DNA from: Catellatospora sp. TT07R-123
Lineage (GTDB): Bacteria > Actinomycetota > Actinomycetes > Mycobacteriales > Micromonosporaceae
NCBI RefSeq assembly: GCF_018327705.1
Contig: NZ_BNEM01000002.1
Span: 1,860,001-1,924,000, forward strand
Direction: 5' to 3'
DNA length: 64,000 bases
This document shows, one piece after another, positions 29,073 through 37,494 of this stretch. The position numbers were made by a program, and so were the translations under genes. Numbering within the stretch: the stretch's first letter is position 1; every line of letters begins with the position of its first letter. Below the pieces are notes generated by a model, which saw only the letters and a program-made list of their open reading frames with translations, made no database searches and had not been told where the DNA came from.

Positions 29073-29945
29073 TCACCAGGCCAGCGCGGCGCAGTCCGCC
29101 TCGTCGGGCAGCAGTGGCCGGATCGCCACCGAGTACGTCTTGCCGCCGGAGGTCCACGGGGTCAGCTGGTTCGCCTTCGCGGCGGCCGCCAGCACCGCCG
29201 TGGCCTGGTCGCCGGTCGCGGCGACGCAGCCCAGGTCCAGGCCCTCGGAGAACGCCTTGCCGGGCAGCGCCGGGCCGGGCCAGGCGACCTCGGCCTGCTT
29301 GCCCGCGTCCGGGTTGGCCTGGTAGGTGCTGGCCAGACCGGCGACGGTCTTCGCCTGGTACGGCTCCGACTGGCCGACCGCGCCCTTGCCGAGCGTGGTG
29401 TCCAGATCGGTCAGCGCCTTGACGAGGTCCAGCAGCTTGCGGCGGGCCGCCACCTGATCGGCCGACAGGCCGTCGGTGCGGATCTCCTCGTTCAGCGCGT
29501 ACGCCGTGGTCTTCTTGTCGCCGTCGGCGGTGTGCACCGTGATCACGGTGTCGGGCATGTCGGTGACGCCCGGCTGGCCCAGGTCCTGCTTCGTGCCGAT
29601 CCCGGCCTTGACGGCCTGGTCGACCAGCTTCTGCACGTCGCCGCTGGAGATGCGGCGCACCTGGATGTTGGGCAGCGCGGGACCGGGGTAGATCATCGTG
29701 ACGGGGCCCTCGGTGATGACCCGGCCGTCGGCGTACACGGTCAGCATCGGGATGCGGCTGGCCAGGTAAGCCGGGGGCACGAACCCGCCGACCTGCTCGA
29801 CGCGCAGCGCGACGGTGTCTCCGCCGGGGAACGCGAACTGGTCGTCGGAGCCTTTACCGGCACCGTCGGCGGCCTGTGCGCAGCCCGCGGCGCCGAGCAC
29901 GAGCAGCGACGCGAGCGCCGCTCGGACTGCAAGAGTTGCCTTCAT
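29073..29945 (-). CDS. Hypothetical lipoprotein
   Basis: 290 residues. A lipoprotein signal (LLVLGAAGC) is followed by a mature domain without recognised family. Features include FVPPAYLASRIPMLTVYADGR, a stretch seen in some actinobacterial lipoproteins of unknown role, and two cysteines near the C-terminus (LGCVAATG, ADCAAL) that may pair. It faces the outside of the membrane. It stands alone; the terminator downstream is shared with the permease. Confidence 0.75.
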   Translation of the reverse strand: MKATLAVRAALASLLVLGAAGCAQAADGAGKGSDDQFAFPGGDTVALRVEQVGGFVPPAYLASRIPMLTVYADGRVITEGPVTMIYPGPALPNIQVRRISSGDVQKLVDQAVKAGIGTKQDLGQPGVTDMPDTVITVHTADGDKKTTAYALNEEIRTDGLSADQVAARRKLLDLVKALTDLDTTLGKGAVGQSEPYQAKTVAGLASTYQANPDAGKQAEVAWPGPALPGKAFSEGLDLGCVAATGDQATAVLAAAAKANQLTPWTSGGKTYSVAIRPLLPDEADCAALAW

Positions 29946-30009
29946 GCCTGCTGTGACCGTCCGCGGGCCGCCCCGGTTCCCGCCGCACGGGAAAAGTTGC
30001 CGACGCCGC

Positions 30010-30495
30010 CTATCCGAGCCCGGCGAAGCCGTCGCCGGACAGCTCGACCAGCTCCTCCAGCGCCAGCCTGGCCTGCGCGGCCGCCTCGGGGTCGCGCTGC
30101 TCGATGCCGCTGGCGACGAACTCGTCCTCGTCCAGGCGCAGCACCAGGGCGCGGTCAGCCGACACCCACAGGTCCAGGTCCAGGTCCTCCACGACGAGCC
30201 CGGCGGTGCCGGTCTCGGCCGGGCGGGTCACGTCGCAGTACCAGCCCTTGGGCCCGTCCGGGCCGCTGACCTCCTTGACCGAGTACCAGCGGTCGCGCCA
30301 GTAGTGCTCGGTGAACAGGTCGCCGGGGTCGAAGCTGACGAACCCGAAGTCACGCGGCCCGTCCCCGGCGAACGGCGCCTGCACCACCAGGTGCACGCCG
30401 TCGTCGTGCAGCACCCGCGCCGCGTAGCTGATCTTCTCCCGGCCCTGCTTGACCAGCCGGACCAGGACCTCGTCCCCGACCACCAGCACGCCCAT
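30010..30495 (-). CDS. DUF402-family protein
   Basis: 161 residues. The middle (YWRDRWYSVKEV, KGWYCDVTRPAE, DLDLDLWVSADRALVLRLDEDEF) fits the DUF402/FomD-like beta-barrel, which in characterised members is a metal-dependent hydrolase of nucleotide esters or diphosphates. GGGAGGG precedes ATG 30495. Cytoplasmic. The substrate cannot be told; DUF402 members range from FomD to tRNA- or nucleotide-linked enzymes. Confidence 0.78.
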   Translation of the reverse strand: MGVLVVGDEVLVRLVKQGREKISYAARVLHDDGVHLVVQAPFAGDGPRDFGFVSFDPGDLFTEHYWRDRWYSVKEVSGPDGPKGWYCDVTRPAETGTAGLVVEDLDLDLWVSADRALVLRLDEDEFVASGIEQRDPEAAAQARLALEELVELSGDGFAGLG

Positions 30496-30555
30496 GAACC
30501 CTCCCCCGTTCGGCGAACGGCTCCCATGCTCGCATCCGCAGTGCGGGCCACCGGG

Positions 30556-30600
30556 GGAAGGGCACCTTTACCTCGCAAAGCGATCAGAAGGTGCCCTTCC
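30556..30600. repeat. Palindromic repeat family C, copy 1
   Basis: Arms GGAAGGGCACCTT (30556-30568) / AAGGTGCCCTTCC (30588-30600) with a 19-nt spacer. It sits immediately upstream of the -10 element of the next gene. Related copies at 54041-54084 and 56066-56112. Confidence 0.8.
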
Positions 30601-30606
30601 TTCCCC

Positions 30607-30612
30607 TAACCT
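30607..30612 (+). promoter_or_regulatory. -10 element of a leaderless promoter
   Basis: TAACCT, 6 nt before ATG 30619. The family C repeat occupies the -35 region. Confidence 0.55.
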
Positions 30613-30618
30613 CAGGGC

Positions 30619-31218
30619 ATGAGCCCGTTGCCGCGCGCCCTGCTGTGGGACCGGATGGTCGAGGTCGGAGCCGACATCGCCCTGGTCGACCTGCGACCCG
30701 ACCGACTGTTCGCGCACGGGCAGGCGGTGGCCGCCGAACCGGTCGCCCACTCCTGCCGCTACCAGCTCACCACCGGCGAGGGCTTCGTCACCGACGCCGT
30801 GACGGTGGAGACCGAGGGCGCCGGCTGGCAGCGCGAGGTCAAACTCGAACGCTCCGACCGCGGCTGGCGCGTGGTCACCAGCGAGCAGGGGCGCTTCGGC
30901 TCGGCGTCGCTGCCCGGCATCGTCGACTCGGACCGGCTCGCCGACGCGTACGACGTGGACCTGGAGTGCACGGCGCTGACCAACACGCTGCCGATCCGGC
31001 GGCTGAACCTGCTCGGGGCGGCGCCGGGCACCACGCACACCGTTGCGGTGGCCTGGGTGCGGGTGCCGTCGTTGCAGGTCATCCCGGTGGAGCACACGTA
31101 CAGCGTGGTGTCGCCGGACACGATCCGGTTCACCTCGGGGACGTTCACCGCGGAGCTGACCGTGGACGGCGACGGGTTCGTCGTCACGTACCCCGGCTAC
31201 GCCGCCCGCGTGGGCTAG
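30619..31218 (+). CDS. Putative glycolipid-binding family protein
   Basis: 199 residues, mainly beta strand, no signal peptide. The pattern [57 protein letters not shown] (broken by turns) and [18 protein letters not shown] matches the putative glycolipid-binding domain family (PF06475-like). The family name rests on weak evidence, so the ligand is uncertain. Leaderless-looking start. Its last 4 bp overlap the stop of the convergent RNase H gene. Confidence 0.75.
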   Translation: MSPLPRALLWDRMVEVGADIALVDLRPDRLFAHGQAVAAEPVAHSCRYQLTTGEGFVTDAVTVETEGAGWQREVKLERSDRGWRVVTSEQGRFGSASLPGIVDSDRLADAYDVDLECTALTNTLPIRRLNLLGAAPGTTHTVAVAWVRVPSLQVIPVEHTYSVVSPDTIRFTSGTFTAELTVDGDGFVVTYPGYAARVG

Positions 31219-31673
31219 CGGCCCCGGGCCTGGACCATACCCTGGTTGGCCAGGGCGTCGGCGCGCTCGTTGCCCGGGTCGCCCGCGTGGCCCTTCACCC
31301 AGCGCCACTCGATCGTGTGCCGGGCGGCGGCCTCGGACAGGCGCTGCCACAGGTCGGCGTTCTTGACCGGCTTGCGGTCGCTGGTCAGCCATCCGTTGCG
31401 CCGCCACCCGGCCAGCCACGACGTGATCCCGTTGCGCACGTAGCTGCTGTCGGTGTGCAGCCGCACCGCCACCGGGCGCTTGAGCGCCTCCAGGGCCTGG
31501 ATGGCGGCCATCAGCTCCATCCGGTTGTTGGTGGTCTGCTCCGCCTCGCCGCCGCACAGCTCGCGCTCGTGGCCGCGGTAGCGCAGCACCGCACCCCAGC
31601 CGCCGGGGCCGGGGTTGCCGCTGCACGCGCCGTCGGTGTAGATCTCCACCAGGTTGTCGGCCGGGTCTGCCAT
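31215..31673 (-). CDS. rnhA: Ribonuclease HI
   Basis: 152 residues, usual length. All active-site elements are present: first Asp in [12 protein letters not shown], Glu in NNRMELMAA, Asp in HTDSSYV, and the last Asp in NERADALA after [10 protein letters not shown]. It removes RNA from RNA-DNA hybrids in the cytoplasm. The minus-strand TAGGTT element 6 nt before ATG suggests a leaderless message. Confidence 0.94.
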   Translation of the reverse strand: MADPADNLVEIYTDGACSGNPGPGGWGAVLRYRGHERELCGGEAEQTTNNRMELMAAIQALEALKRPVAVRLHTDSSYVRNGITSWLAGWRRNGWLTSDRKPVKNADLWQRLSEAAARHTIEWRWVKGHAGDPGNERADALANQGMVQARGR

Positions 31674-31679
31674 ACCGGC

Positions 31680-31685
31680 AACCTA
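31680..31685 (-). promoter_or_regulatory. -10 element of a leaderless promoter
   Basis: TAGGTT on the minus strand, 6 nt before the RNase HI ATG. Confidence 0.45.
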
Positions 31686-31700
31686 CCGGGTGGGGCCGGA

Positions 31701-32150
31701 TCAGTAACGCTGCATCGGCCCGTCGGCGTCGCGGACGCGGCCGCGGGCCAGGACGTGGTCGAGGCTGTACCGGCCCGCGCCGACCGCCGCGAGCAGCAGC
31801 GCGCCCAGGCCCAGGGAGATGACGAGCTCGGCGCCGCCCTCGCTGACGAACAGGCCGTGCCCGATGTGCACGGTCAGGTACGCCCCGAGCATGTCGACCG
31901 CCAGCAGCAGGCCGACGATCGGGGTGAACAGGCCCAGCACCAGCAGGGCTCCACCGACCAGCTCCACGAACGTGGCGAACCAGGCCGACAGCCCCGGCAG
32001 CGGGACGCCCATGGCCCGGAACCCGGCGGTGACCTTCGGGATGCCGAGGTCGAAGAGCTTCTGCCAGCCGTGGGCGAAGAAGATGACGCCAATTCCGAGT
32101 CGCGCGAGCAGTTTGACCAGGTCACGTACTGATTCCGGCACTGTGATCAT
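31701..32150 (-). CDS. DoxX-family membrane protein
   Basis: 149 residues from ATG 32150, which has GGGGGCGGC upstream; a GTG at 32195 would add 15 residues. Four membrane helices with the DoxX pattern RLGIGVIFFAHGWQKLFDLG in helix 1 and FVELVGGALLVLGLFTPIVGLLLA in helices 2-3. DoxX proteins are small inner-membrane proteins linked to redox balance in some bacteria; the role here is unknown. It lies 27 bp from the RNase H start, same strand. The 242-bp gap upstream, to the gene at 32393, holds no clear element. Confidence 0.83.
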   Translation of the reverse strand: MITVPESVRDLVKLLARLGIGVIFFAHGWQKLFDLGIPKVTAGFRAMGVPLPGLSAWFATFVELVGGALLVLGLFTPIVGLLLAVDMLGAYLTVHIGHGLFVSEGGAELVISLGLGALLLAAVGAGRYSLDHVLARGRVRDADGPMQRY

Positions 32151-32392
32151 CGAAGCCGCCCCCAACGGATCGTCTGTTGTCACCCAGCTTTTCACAGTAA
32201 CCGCCTATTAACCCGGTATAGCTCGGTAAACCCGACAGGGCGGTACACACCGACACGCGAGCCGAACTCGTACTTGCCGCCCCGTCGTGCAGAAAACGCG
32301 CGGACATGGTGGGATGCACTCGCAAGGTCGCCACCGCGCCCGGCGGACGGCCCTGCCCGCACCGAGCAGCACCGGAAGGAACGGAGGATCAG

Positions 32393-32671
32393 ATGCCCTC
32401 AGACGGCCTGATTAACCGGCGTTTCGTGTACAACGGCCACGCCAGCACCGTCGCCGACTACGACGGCCACAAGCGGCTGGCGATCGTCATGGACGACCAG
32501 CCCCACCAGTGCTTCTCCGTCAGCATCGACCTGCCCGACGACCCCTCCGCCGGCCTGCAGCTCGACCTGTACCTCGCCGACGGCCAGTTCTACGCGTGGC
32601 CCGCCAGCGGGCGCGGCGAGCCGCCGGCCCTGCGCCGCGGCAGCGTCGTGGAGCCCTCCGCCGACGCCTGA
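32393..32671 (+). CDS. Small hypothetical protein
   Basis: 92 residues from ATG 32393, set by GGAGG 5 nt upstream. It is acidic and mostly beta strand (RRFVYNGHASTVADYDGHKRLAIVMDD is its opening, broken by turns), with no membrane part. Family not recognised. It lies 64 bp upstream of the EspC-like gene in the same direction; a separate promoter for that gene makes a shared role uncertain. Confidence 0.7.
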   Translation: MPSDGLINRRFVYNGHASTVADYDGHKRLAIVMDDQPHQCFSVSIDLPDDPSAGLQLDLYLADGQFYAWPASGRGEPPALRRGSVVEPSADA

Positions 32672-32723
32672 ACCGCAACACAACCGCAGTCCGAACAGGA
32701 CTGTCTCGATCATCGATCGCTGT

Positions 32724-32729
32724 TAGCCT
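32724..32729 (+). promoter_or_regulatory. -10 element of a leaderless promoter
   Basis: TAGCCT, 6 nt before ATG 32736 of the EspC-like gene, which heads the three-gene effector set. Confidence 0.5.
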
Positions 32730-32735
32730 GCCCGC

Positions 32736-33026
32736 ATGCATGCCGACACCACCGCCATGCGGCAGGTCGCGGACGGTTTCCGCGACGTCGCCACCGCACT
32801 GCGCGACGAGGCCGTGCACCTCGGGCGCGAGGAGTTGCCGGTGGTGACCGACGACTACGTCTACGCCGTGGCGAAGGTGCCCGAGGCCTTCACCGAGTTC
32901 CTGCGGATCTGGTCGACCGAGCTGACCTGCACCGCCGACGCCTGCGGCGACATCGTGTACGGGCTGGTCACCGCCGCCCAGGCATACGACGACGCCGACC
33001 GGGCCGCCACCGTCGGGACGCGCTGA
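32736..33026 (+). CDS. EspC/WXG100-like small secreted-type protein
   Basis: 96 residues, all helical, without signal peptide. Two helices are separated by a turn, with a C-terminal stretch YGLVTAAQAYDDADRAA that resembles the YxxxD/E export signal of type VII (ESX) substrates. The length fits EspC/WXG100-like proteins, although the central WXG is not present as such (IWSTEL is in its place). Its last base is the first base of the next gene, so the two are likely made together and may act as partner or chaperone and effector. Confidence 0.72.
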   Translation: MHADTTAMRQVADGFRDVATALRDEAVHLGREELPVVTDDYVYAVAKVPEAFTEFLRIWSTELTCTADACGDIVYGLVTAAQAYDDADRAATVGTR

Positions 33027-34558
33027 TGGGCGCCTACCACCTGCGCAGACTCGTCGAGGCCAAGGAGCACATCGACGGGTCGTACGGCTACTGGGGCACC
33101 GGCGGCCTGCTCGACGGCATCGACGACGGCCTGGGCGCCCCGCACCTCACCGAGTTCTACGGCATCGCCGCCACCATCGCCGACCGGCTGCGCGAATACG
33201 CCAAGCGCGTCGACGCCCAGGCCGTGCAGACCCACACGCTGGCCGCCCGCAAGCTCGACGCCGCCGTCGTGGGCCAGATGTCGGTGCCCGCCGCCGACGG
33301 CATGAAGGCCCTGGAGTCCGAGCTCAAACGGATCGTCGACGTGCTCGGCGACGCCGCCGACGTGCTGACCGCCCACGCCGCCACCATGACCGACGCCGCC
33401 CGCGAGGACGGCCGCGGCGTCGAGCAGCTGCGCGACGCCCGCGCCCGCGTCGACGGCATCGACGGCTTCTTCGACTACGACGGCGACGTCATGCGCGCCG
33501 CCCACCGCACCGCGATGGACGGCATCAACGCCCGCGTGCACGCCCACACCGCCGCCCGCGACAGCTCCGACAGGGTCGCCCGCGCCCTCAACGACCTGAC
33601 CGGCCAGGCCCGCCTGGCGCGGCTGGGCAACTCGCCGCTGCGCGCCCTGGACGAGCTGATGATCGCCAACGCGGGCGCCGACGAATACCACGGCGTCATC
33701 CTCACCGCGGCCGCCGCCGACCGGGCCCAGCAGCGGCTCAACGGGCTCAGCGAGGCCGACCGGGCGGCCCTGCTGGCGCTGCTGGCCGGGGCCAGGTCGC
33801 CCTACGAGCGGGCGTACCTGCTCAAGGCCCTGGCCGCCGGATACGGCGTCGGCGAGATCACCACGTTCGACCAGCAGATCCACGCCCACGGCGACGACCC
33901 GAACTGGCTCGACCAGCACCTCGCCCCGCTGGACACCAGCGCCAACCCGGTCCAGGGCCCGCACACCCCCACCATGTACGACGGCAGGGAGTGGACCCAG
34001 GGCCAGTACCCGACCTGCGTCGCGTCCTCCACCGTCACCGCCCGCGCCCAGGTCGACCCGCTGTACGCGCTCCAGCTCACCACCGGCGGCCACCCCGGCG
34101 ACCCCGCGTTCGACAGCCCCGACGCGTTCGCCGCCCGCCTGCGCGAGGAGCAGGAACGCGTCTACGACGGCGGGCGCAACCCCTTCCAGAAGGTCTTCGG
34201 CATCGACGGCATGGCCGACTGGCAGTCCACCACCGTCGCCGACGAGGAGATCGGCGCCCACACCGGCATCGACTACCACGATGTGAAGCTCGGCGACGGC
34301 GACGCCCGCCGCGACGCGCTCACCGAGGTCGAGCAGGCCGTCGACAGCGGCCTGCCCGTGCCGGTGTCGGTCAGCGACGACTGGCTGCCCGACCACCAGA
34401 TGATGATCGTCGGCCACGACGGCGGCATGCTCCAGATCTACAACCCGTGGGGCTACACCGTCTGGGTCAGCGAGGAGGACTTCATCAACGGGCACCTGGA
34501 CACCGCCGTGGAGAAGGACGTCCCGCCGACCCCGATCAGCATCCGGGTGCCCCGATGA
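33026..34558 (+). CDS. Probable type VII-secreted effector with C-terminal papain-like domain
   Basis: 510 residues. The first 300 are helical and rich in Ala and Asp (LREYAKRVDAQAVQTHTLAA, LESELKRIVDVLGDAADVLTAHAATM), like the long helical leaders of ESX effectors. The C-terminal 190 residues contain a papain-like layout: Q325-x5-C331 in QGQYPTCVASS, H457 in PDHQMMIVGHDGG and N473 in IYNPWG, in the order Gln, Cys, His, Asn. It would be a cysteine peptidase or related enzyme. No signal peptide. It overlaps the following small gene by 4 bp, typical of toxin-immunity pairs. The toxin role is inferred from layout. Confidence 0.75.
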   Translation: MGAYHLRRLVEAKEHIDGSYGYWGTGGLLDGIDDGLGAPHLTEFYGIAATIADRLREYAKRVDAQAVQTHTLAARKLDAAVVGQMSVPAADGMKALESELKRIVDVLGDAADVLTAHAATMTDAAREDGRGVEQLRDARARVDGIDGFFDYDGDVMRAAHRTAMDGINARVHAHTAARDSSDRVARALNDLTGQARLARLGNSPLRALDELMIANAGADEYHGVILTAAAADRAQQRLNGLSEADRAALLALLAGARSPYERAYLLKALAAGYGVGEITTFDQQIHAHGDDPNWLDQHLAPLDTSANPVQGPHTPTMYDGREWTQGQYPTCVASSTVTARAQVDPLYALQLTTGGHPGDPAFDSPDAFAARLREEQERVYDGGRNPFQKVFGIDGMADWQSTTVADEEIGAHTGIDYHDVKLGDGDARRDALTEVEQAVDSGLPVPVSVSDDWLPDHQMMIVGHDGGMLQIYNPWGYTVWVSEEDFINGHLDTAVEKDVPPTPISIRVPR

Positions 34559-34959
34559 GCGCCCCCGGCATCGGCCGCCGCGTCACCGAGGCCGAACTCG
34601 CCGCGATGGACCCGGCACCGCTGCTCGCGCAGTGGCCGTACGGCCCGCACCACTTCGCCGAGGCCGCCATCGCCGCCGCGATCGCGCTGCACCACCTGCA
34701 CACCCGGCCGCGCTCGCTGACGTTCCTGGCCGAGATCGTGCGCCGCGGCGGCCTCGCGTTCACCCTCGACCTGCCCGAACCGATGCCGGTGCCCGCCCAG
34801 GGCGCGCTGGTGCGCGAATGGCTGACCGCCGCCGCCTCCGTCAAGGACGGGACCCCGTTCGACGTCGAGACGGCGCTGGCGCGCTGGTTCGACGCGGTCG
34901 CCGCGATCCTCGGCATGCGCATGTCGCTGGTCCGGCCGCCGACCCCGCGTGGCGAGTAG
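34555..34959 (+). CDS. Candidate immunity protein of the papain-like effector
   Basis: 134 residues, start ATG 34555 overlapping the effector stop (ATGA). No signal peptide or membrane helix; helical and Ala-rich, with a hydrophobic C-terminal helix (FDAVAAILGMRMSLV). No family recognised. Its position and coupling suggest it neutralises the effector in the producer cell; this is inference. Two hairpins follow its stop. Confidence 0.65.
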   Translation: MSAPGIGRRVTEAELAAMDPAPLLAQWPYGPHHFAEAAIAAAIALHHLHTRPRSLTFLAEIVRRGGLAFTLDLPEPMPVPAQGALVREWLTAAASVKDGTPFDVETALARWFDAVAAILGMRMSLVRPPTPRGE

Positions 34960-34961
34960 GC

Positions 34962-34990
34962 GACGGGGGCGCCTGAACGGCACCCCCGTC
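34962..34990 (+). terminator. Stem-loop terminator of the effector set
   Basis: GACGGGGG (34962-34969) pairs with CCCCCGTC (34983-34990), just after the stop of the last gene, extended inward by GCC/GGC after one mismatch. Confidence 0.6.
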
Positions 34991-35010
34991 GAGCCGAGCC
35001 ACCGGCAAAA

Positions 35011-35047
35011 GGCCGCGCCGCCCCGGCCCTGGTGGCGTGGCGCGGCC
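35011..35047 (-). terminator. Stem-loop terminator of the WS/DGAT gene
   Basis: GGCCGCGCC / GGCGCGGCC 9-bp stem with an imperfect inner extension, directly beyond the stop of the leftward gene. Confidence 0.55.
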
Positions 35048-35055
35048 GCCGAAGC

Positions 35056-36426
35056 TCAGTTACCGGCCGCCTCGGCCAGCTCGGCGACCGCCCGCGGCAG
35101 CGCCTCGCTGATCTTCTCCAGGTCGGGCAGGGCCACGCCGTCGGCGTACAGGCCGATGTGGACGGTGTCGCGGTAGCGCGACATGCCCACGGCCAGGGTG
35201 TGCCCGCTGGCCAGCGGCGCGATCGGGTACAGCTCCTCCAGCGCCGCCCCGCCCAGCCGCAGGGGCAGCGGCGGCAGCGGCACGCTGGTCACCACGATGT
35301 CGAACAGCAGCGGCGCCGCGTGCGCCGCCAGCGGCGCGGCCAGCCGGTGCAGCGCCGGCGGGACCAGCCCGGCCAGCACCGGCAGCGCCCCGGCGCCGCG
35401 CAGCGGCCCGCGCGCCTTGTTCGCCTCCATCTGCGCCCGCACCCGCTGCGCCCGCGCCACCGGGTCGGCCTCGCCCACCGGCAGCTCGCACAGGTACGCC
35501 GACAGCTGGTTGCCGTCCTCGCTGCCGCCGGAGCGCGCCCGCTGGCTGGCCGGGATCAGCGCCCGCAGCCCCGGCAGCGACCGGCCGTGCGTGTCCAGCC
35601 AGTGCCGCAGCGCCCCGGTCACCACCGCCAGCAGCACGTCGTTGACGGTGCCGCCGACGGCCCGGCGCGCCCGCTGCAACTCGCGCATCTCCAGCCCCAC
35701 GAACGCCGCCCGCCGGGTGCCCGACGGCGGCGCCAGCAGCGGCGACGGCGCCGGGGCCCGCATCGTGCCCAGCACCGCCGAGGCGATGTCCAGCATCGTG
35801 GTGGCCTGGCCCAGCAGGCCCGACGCGGTGCCGTACGCCCCCGCGGCCGCGCCGATCGCGCCGCCGAGCAGCTGCCCGGACCGGCCCACCAGCCCCGACG
35901 GGGCCGCTGCGGTGCGGCGGCCCGCCGCGGCCCGCGCCGACGGCAGCGACAGCTCACCGTCCAGCAGCGACAGACCGATCCCGATCGCGCCCTGGCCGTC
36001 GCACATCGCGTGGTGCATCTTGGCCAGCAGCGCGAACCGGCCGCCGTCGAGGCCGCCGACCACGTGCAGCTCCCACAGCGGGCGGTCGCGGTCCAGCGGC
36101 GCGGCCATCACCTCGGCGACCAGCGCGGCCAGGTCCTCCCGGCCGCCACCGGGCAGCTCGTGCCGGCGTACGTGCCGGCGCGGGTCGAACTCCGGGTCCT
36201 CGGCCCAGGCCGCGGCGCCCGGCGGGAACGAGGCCGCCACGACGCGGCGGCGCATCCGGGGCACCTGCCCGGCCCGTTCGGTGAGCAGGCTCACCACCTC
36301 GGGCACAGACAGGTCAGCATCCGGCCCGAACACCGCCACCGCGCCCAGGTGCATGGGCGAGGCGTCGTTCTCCAGGCACAGGAAAGACAGATCCAGAGCG
36401 CTGAGCCGCGCGTCTTCCATCGGCAT
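35056..36426 (-). CDS. Wax ester synthase/diacylglycerol acyltransferase (WS/DGAT)
   Basis: 456 residues, usual length. The catalytic HHxxxDG motif is HHAMCDG near residue 137. Typical N-terminus (LSALDLSFLCLENDASPMHLG), DPEFDPRRHVRRHELP, and the C-terminal NQLSAYLCELPVGEADP and FDIVVTSVPLP blocks all match the bacterial family. It makes storage wax esters or triacylglycerol from acyl-CoA, normally at the inner membrane. The start could be either of two nearby ATGs (36426 or 36420). The 151-bp gap upstream shows no clear element. Confidence 0.92.
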   Translation of the reverse strand: MPMEDARLSALDLSFLCLENDASPMHLGAVAVFGPDADLSVPEVVSLLTERAGQVPRMRRRVVAASFPPGAAAWAEDPEFDPRRHVRRHELPGGGREDLAALVAEVMAAPLDRDRPLWELHVVGGLDGGRFALLAKMHHAMCDGQGAIGIGLSLLDGELSLPSARAAAGRRTAAAPSGLVGRSGQLLGGAIGAAAGAYGTASGLLGQATTMLDIASAVLGTMRAPAPSPLLAPPSGTRRAAFVGLEMRELQRARRAVGGTVNDVLLAVVTGALRHWLDTHGRSLPGLRALIPASQRARSGGSEDGNQLSAYLCELPVGEADPVARAQRVRAQMEANKARGPLRGAGALPVLAGLVPPALHRLAAPLAAHAAPLLFDIVVTSVPLPPLPLRLGGAALEELYPIAPLASGHTLAVGMSRYRDTVHIGLYADGVALPDLEKISEALPRAVAELAEAAGN

Positions 36427-36577
36427 CCCTCAAGTCTCAAGACGGCAGGGCCACCGCCCCCGAGCCGGCAGCGCTGGCGTCCAGGGAGCTGACCTTGCGT
36501 ACAACGTCTTAGACCACGTTAAGGGCGCGCGATGACACCCGCGTTACAGGCCCCGCCGAGCGTGTCGGGCGACACGC

Positions 36578-36868
36578 TCACAGTCGCCGATCCGGCGCAT
36601 CGACCGCCGTGGGCGGTCCTCCCGCCGGGGCGGGCGCCGTCCCGTCGCGTTCCAGGCGCAACCGCTCGTCACGGCTGATCACGCCCATCGCCTCCTGCGC
36701 CTTCGCCACGTCCTTGGCCTTCTGCCGGATCTCGTCCTCCCGCGCGTGCTCGCGGCGGGCGCGGCCGTCAGCCTGCCAGTGGTCGTTGTGCGTGATCCGG
36801 CCGGCCACCTCCTCGGCCTTGCCCACCAGCCGCTGCGACACGTTGCTGAGCTTCGACTCGATACCCAT
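36578..36868 (-). CDS. CsbD-family small protein
   Basis: 96 residues from ATG 36868 (GGGGGAG upstream). The first half, KLSNVSQRLVGKAEEVAGRITHND, matches the CsbD-like stress protein signature; the second half is charged and helical with a Pro-rich end. CsbD proteins accumulate under stress; their biochemical role is unknown. A longer frame starting near 36946 lacks a ribosome site. Confidence 0.75.
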   Translation of the reverse strand: MGIESKLSNVSQRLVGKAEEVAGRITHNDHWQADGRARREHAREDEIRQKAKDVAKAQEAMGVISRDERLRLERDGTAPAPAGGPPTAVDAPDRRL

Positions 36869-36994
36869 CGCCGCACACTCCCCCGTACCCGGGTCCGCGT
36901 GCACCCGGACACCTCGATTGTGCCGCGCCGGGCAGGGGCGCGTCACCGTTCGGCCGAGCGCCGGGTGCGCCGGGCTTCACGAAGACCCCTTCCA

Positions 36995-37058
36995 CGGCGT
37001 ACGGCCCGGGGCGCCTGGCCCTGCTCAGCAGGAACAGTGCACCCCGGGCCGTACGCCG
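36995..37058 (-). terminator. Stem-loop terminator
   Basis: A 17-bp perfect stem (CGGCGTACGGCCCGGGG / CCCCGGGCCGTACGCCG) with a 30-nt loop that can itself pair, just after the stop of the gene at 37064. Confidence 0.7.
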
Positions 37059-37063
37059 CGAGG

Positions 37064-37447
37064 TCACGCGGACCGGTCGGCCAGACTGGCCGCCGACTCG
37101 CGCACCCGCCCGCCCGCGTGGCCGAGCTGCCTGCGCAGCGCGACCACCGCCTCGTCGACCGGGTGCCCGCGCAGGGCCTCGGCGGCGGCGAAGCCGACCA
37201 GCGCCCCGACGGCACCGGCCGCCAGCACCCACGACCAGCGCACCGGCGCGGGACGGCCGGCGAGCACGTCGAAGGCTGCCGACGCGCGGCGGCGCGCCTC
37301 GGTGCCGGTGTCGGACAGGGTGTCCCTGATGGCCTCGGCCCGCTCGGCACCGCGCTCGGCGGCGACGTCGCGGGTCGAACCGAGCCCCCGCAGGAACTCG
37401 TGCCAGGTGGCAGCCGCGACGCCCTCGTGGTTCCGGGTTCCGAACAT
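37064..37447 (-). CDS. Small membrane protein, YtxH-like layout
   Basis: 127 residues. The N-terminal half is soluble and charged, a single membrane helix (WSWVLAAGAVGALVGFAAAEAL) is at about 71-92, and a C-terminal helix follows. AGGAG precedes ATG 37447. No catalytic motif. The layout resembles YtxH-type stress-associated envelope proteins, but the family assignment is weak. It is near a CsbD-like gene, which hints at a stress context. Confidence 0.65.
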   Translation of the reverse strand: MFGTRNHEGVAAATWHEFLRGLGSTRDVAAERGAERAEAIRDTLSDTGTEARRRASAAFDVLAGRPAPVRWSWVLAAGAVGALVGFAAAEALRGHPVDEAVVALRRQLGHAGGRVRESAASLADRSA

Positions 37448-37494
37448 GGTCTGTCTCCTGCCTACTCAGCGAACGGCGACGACGCTCGTATGCC

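Noticed and set aside
33991-34959. 322-codon frame as the gene downstream of the effector
   Set aside because: The first 188 codons lie inside the effector gene in another frame and are Arg/Pro-rich; the coupled ATG at 34555 fits better.
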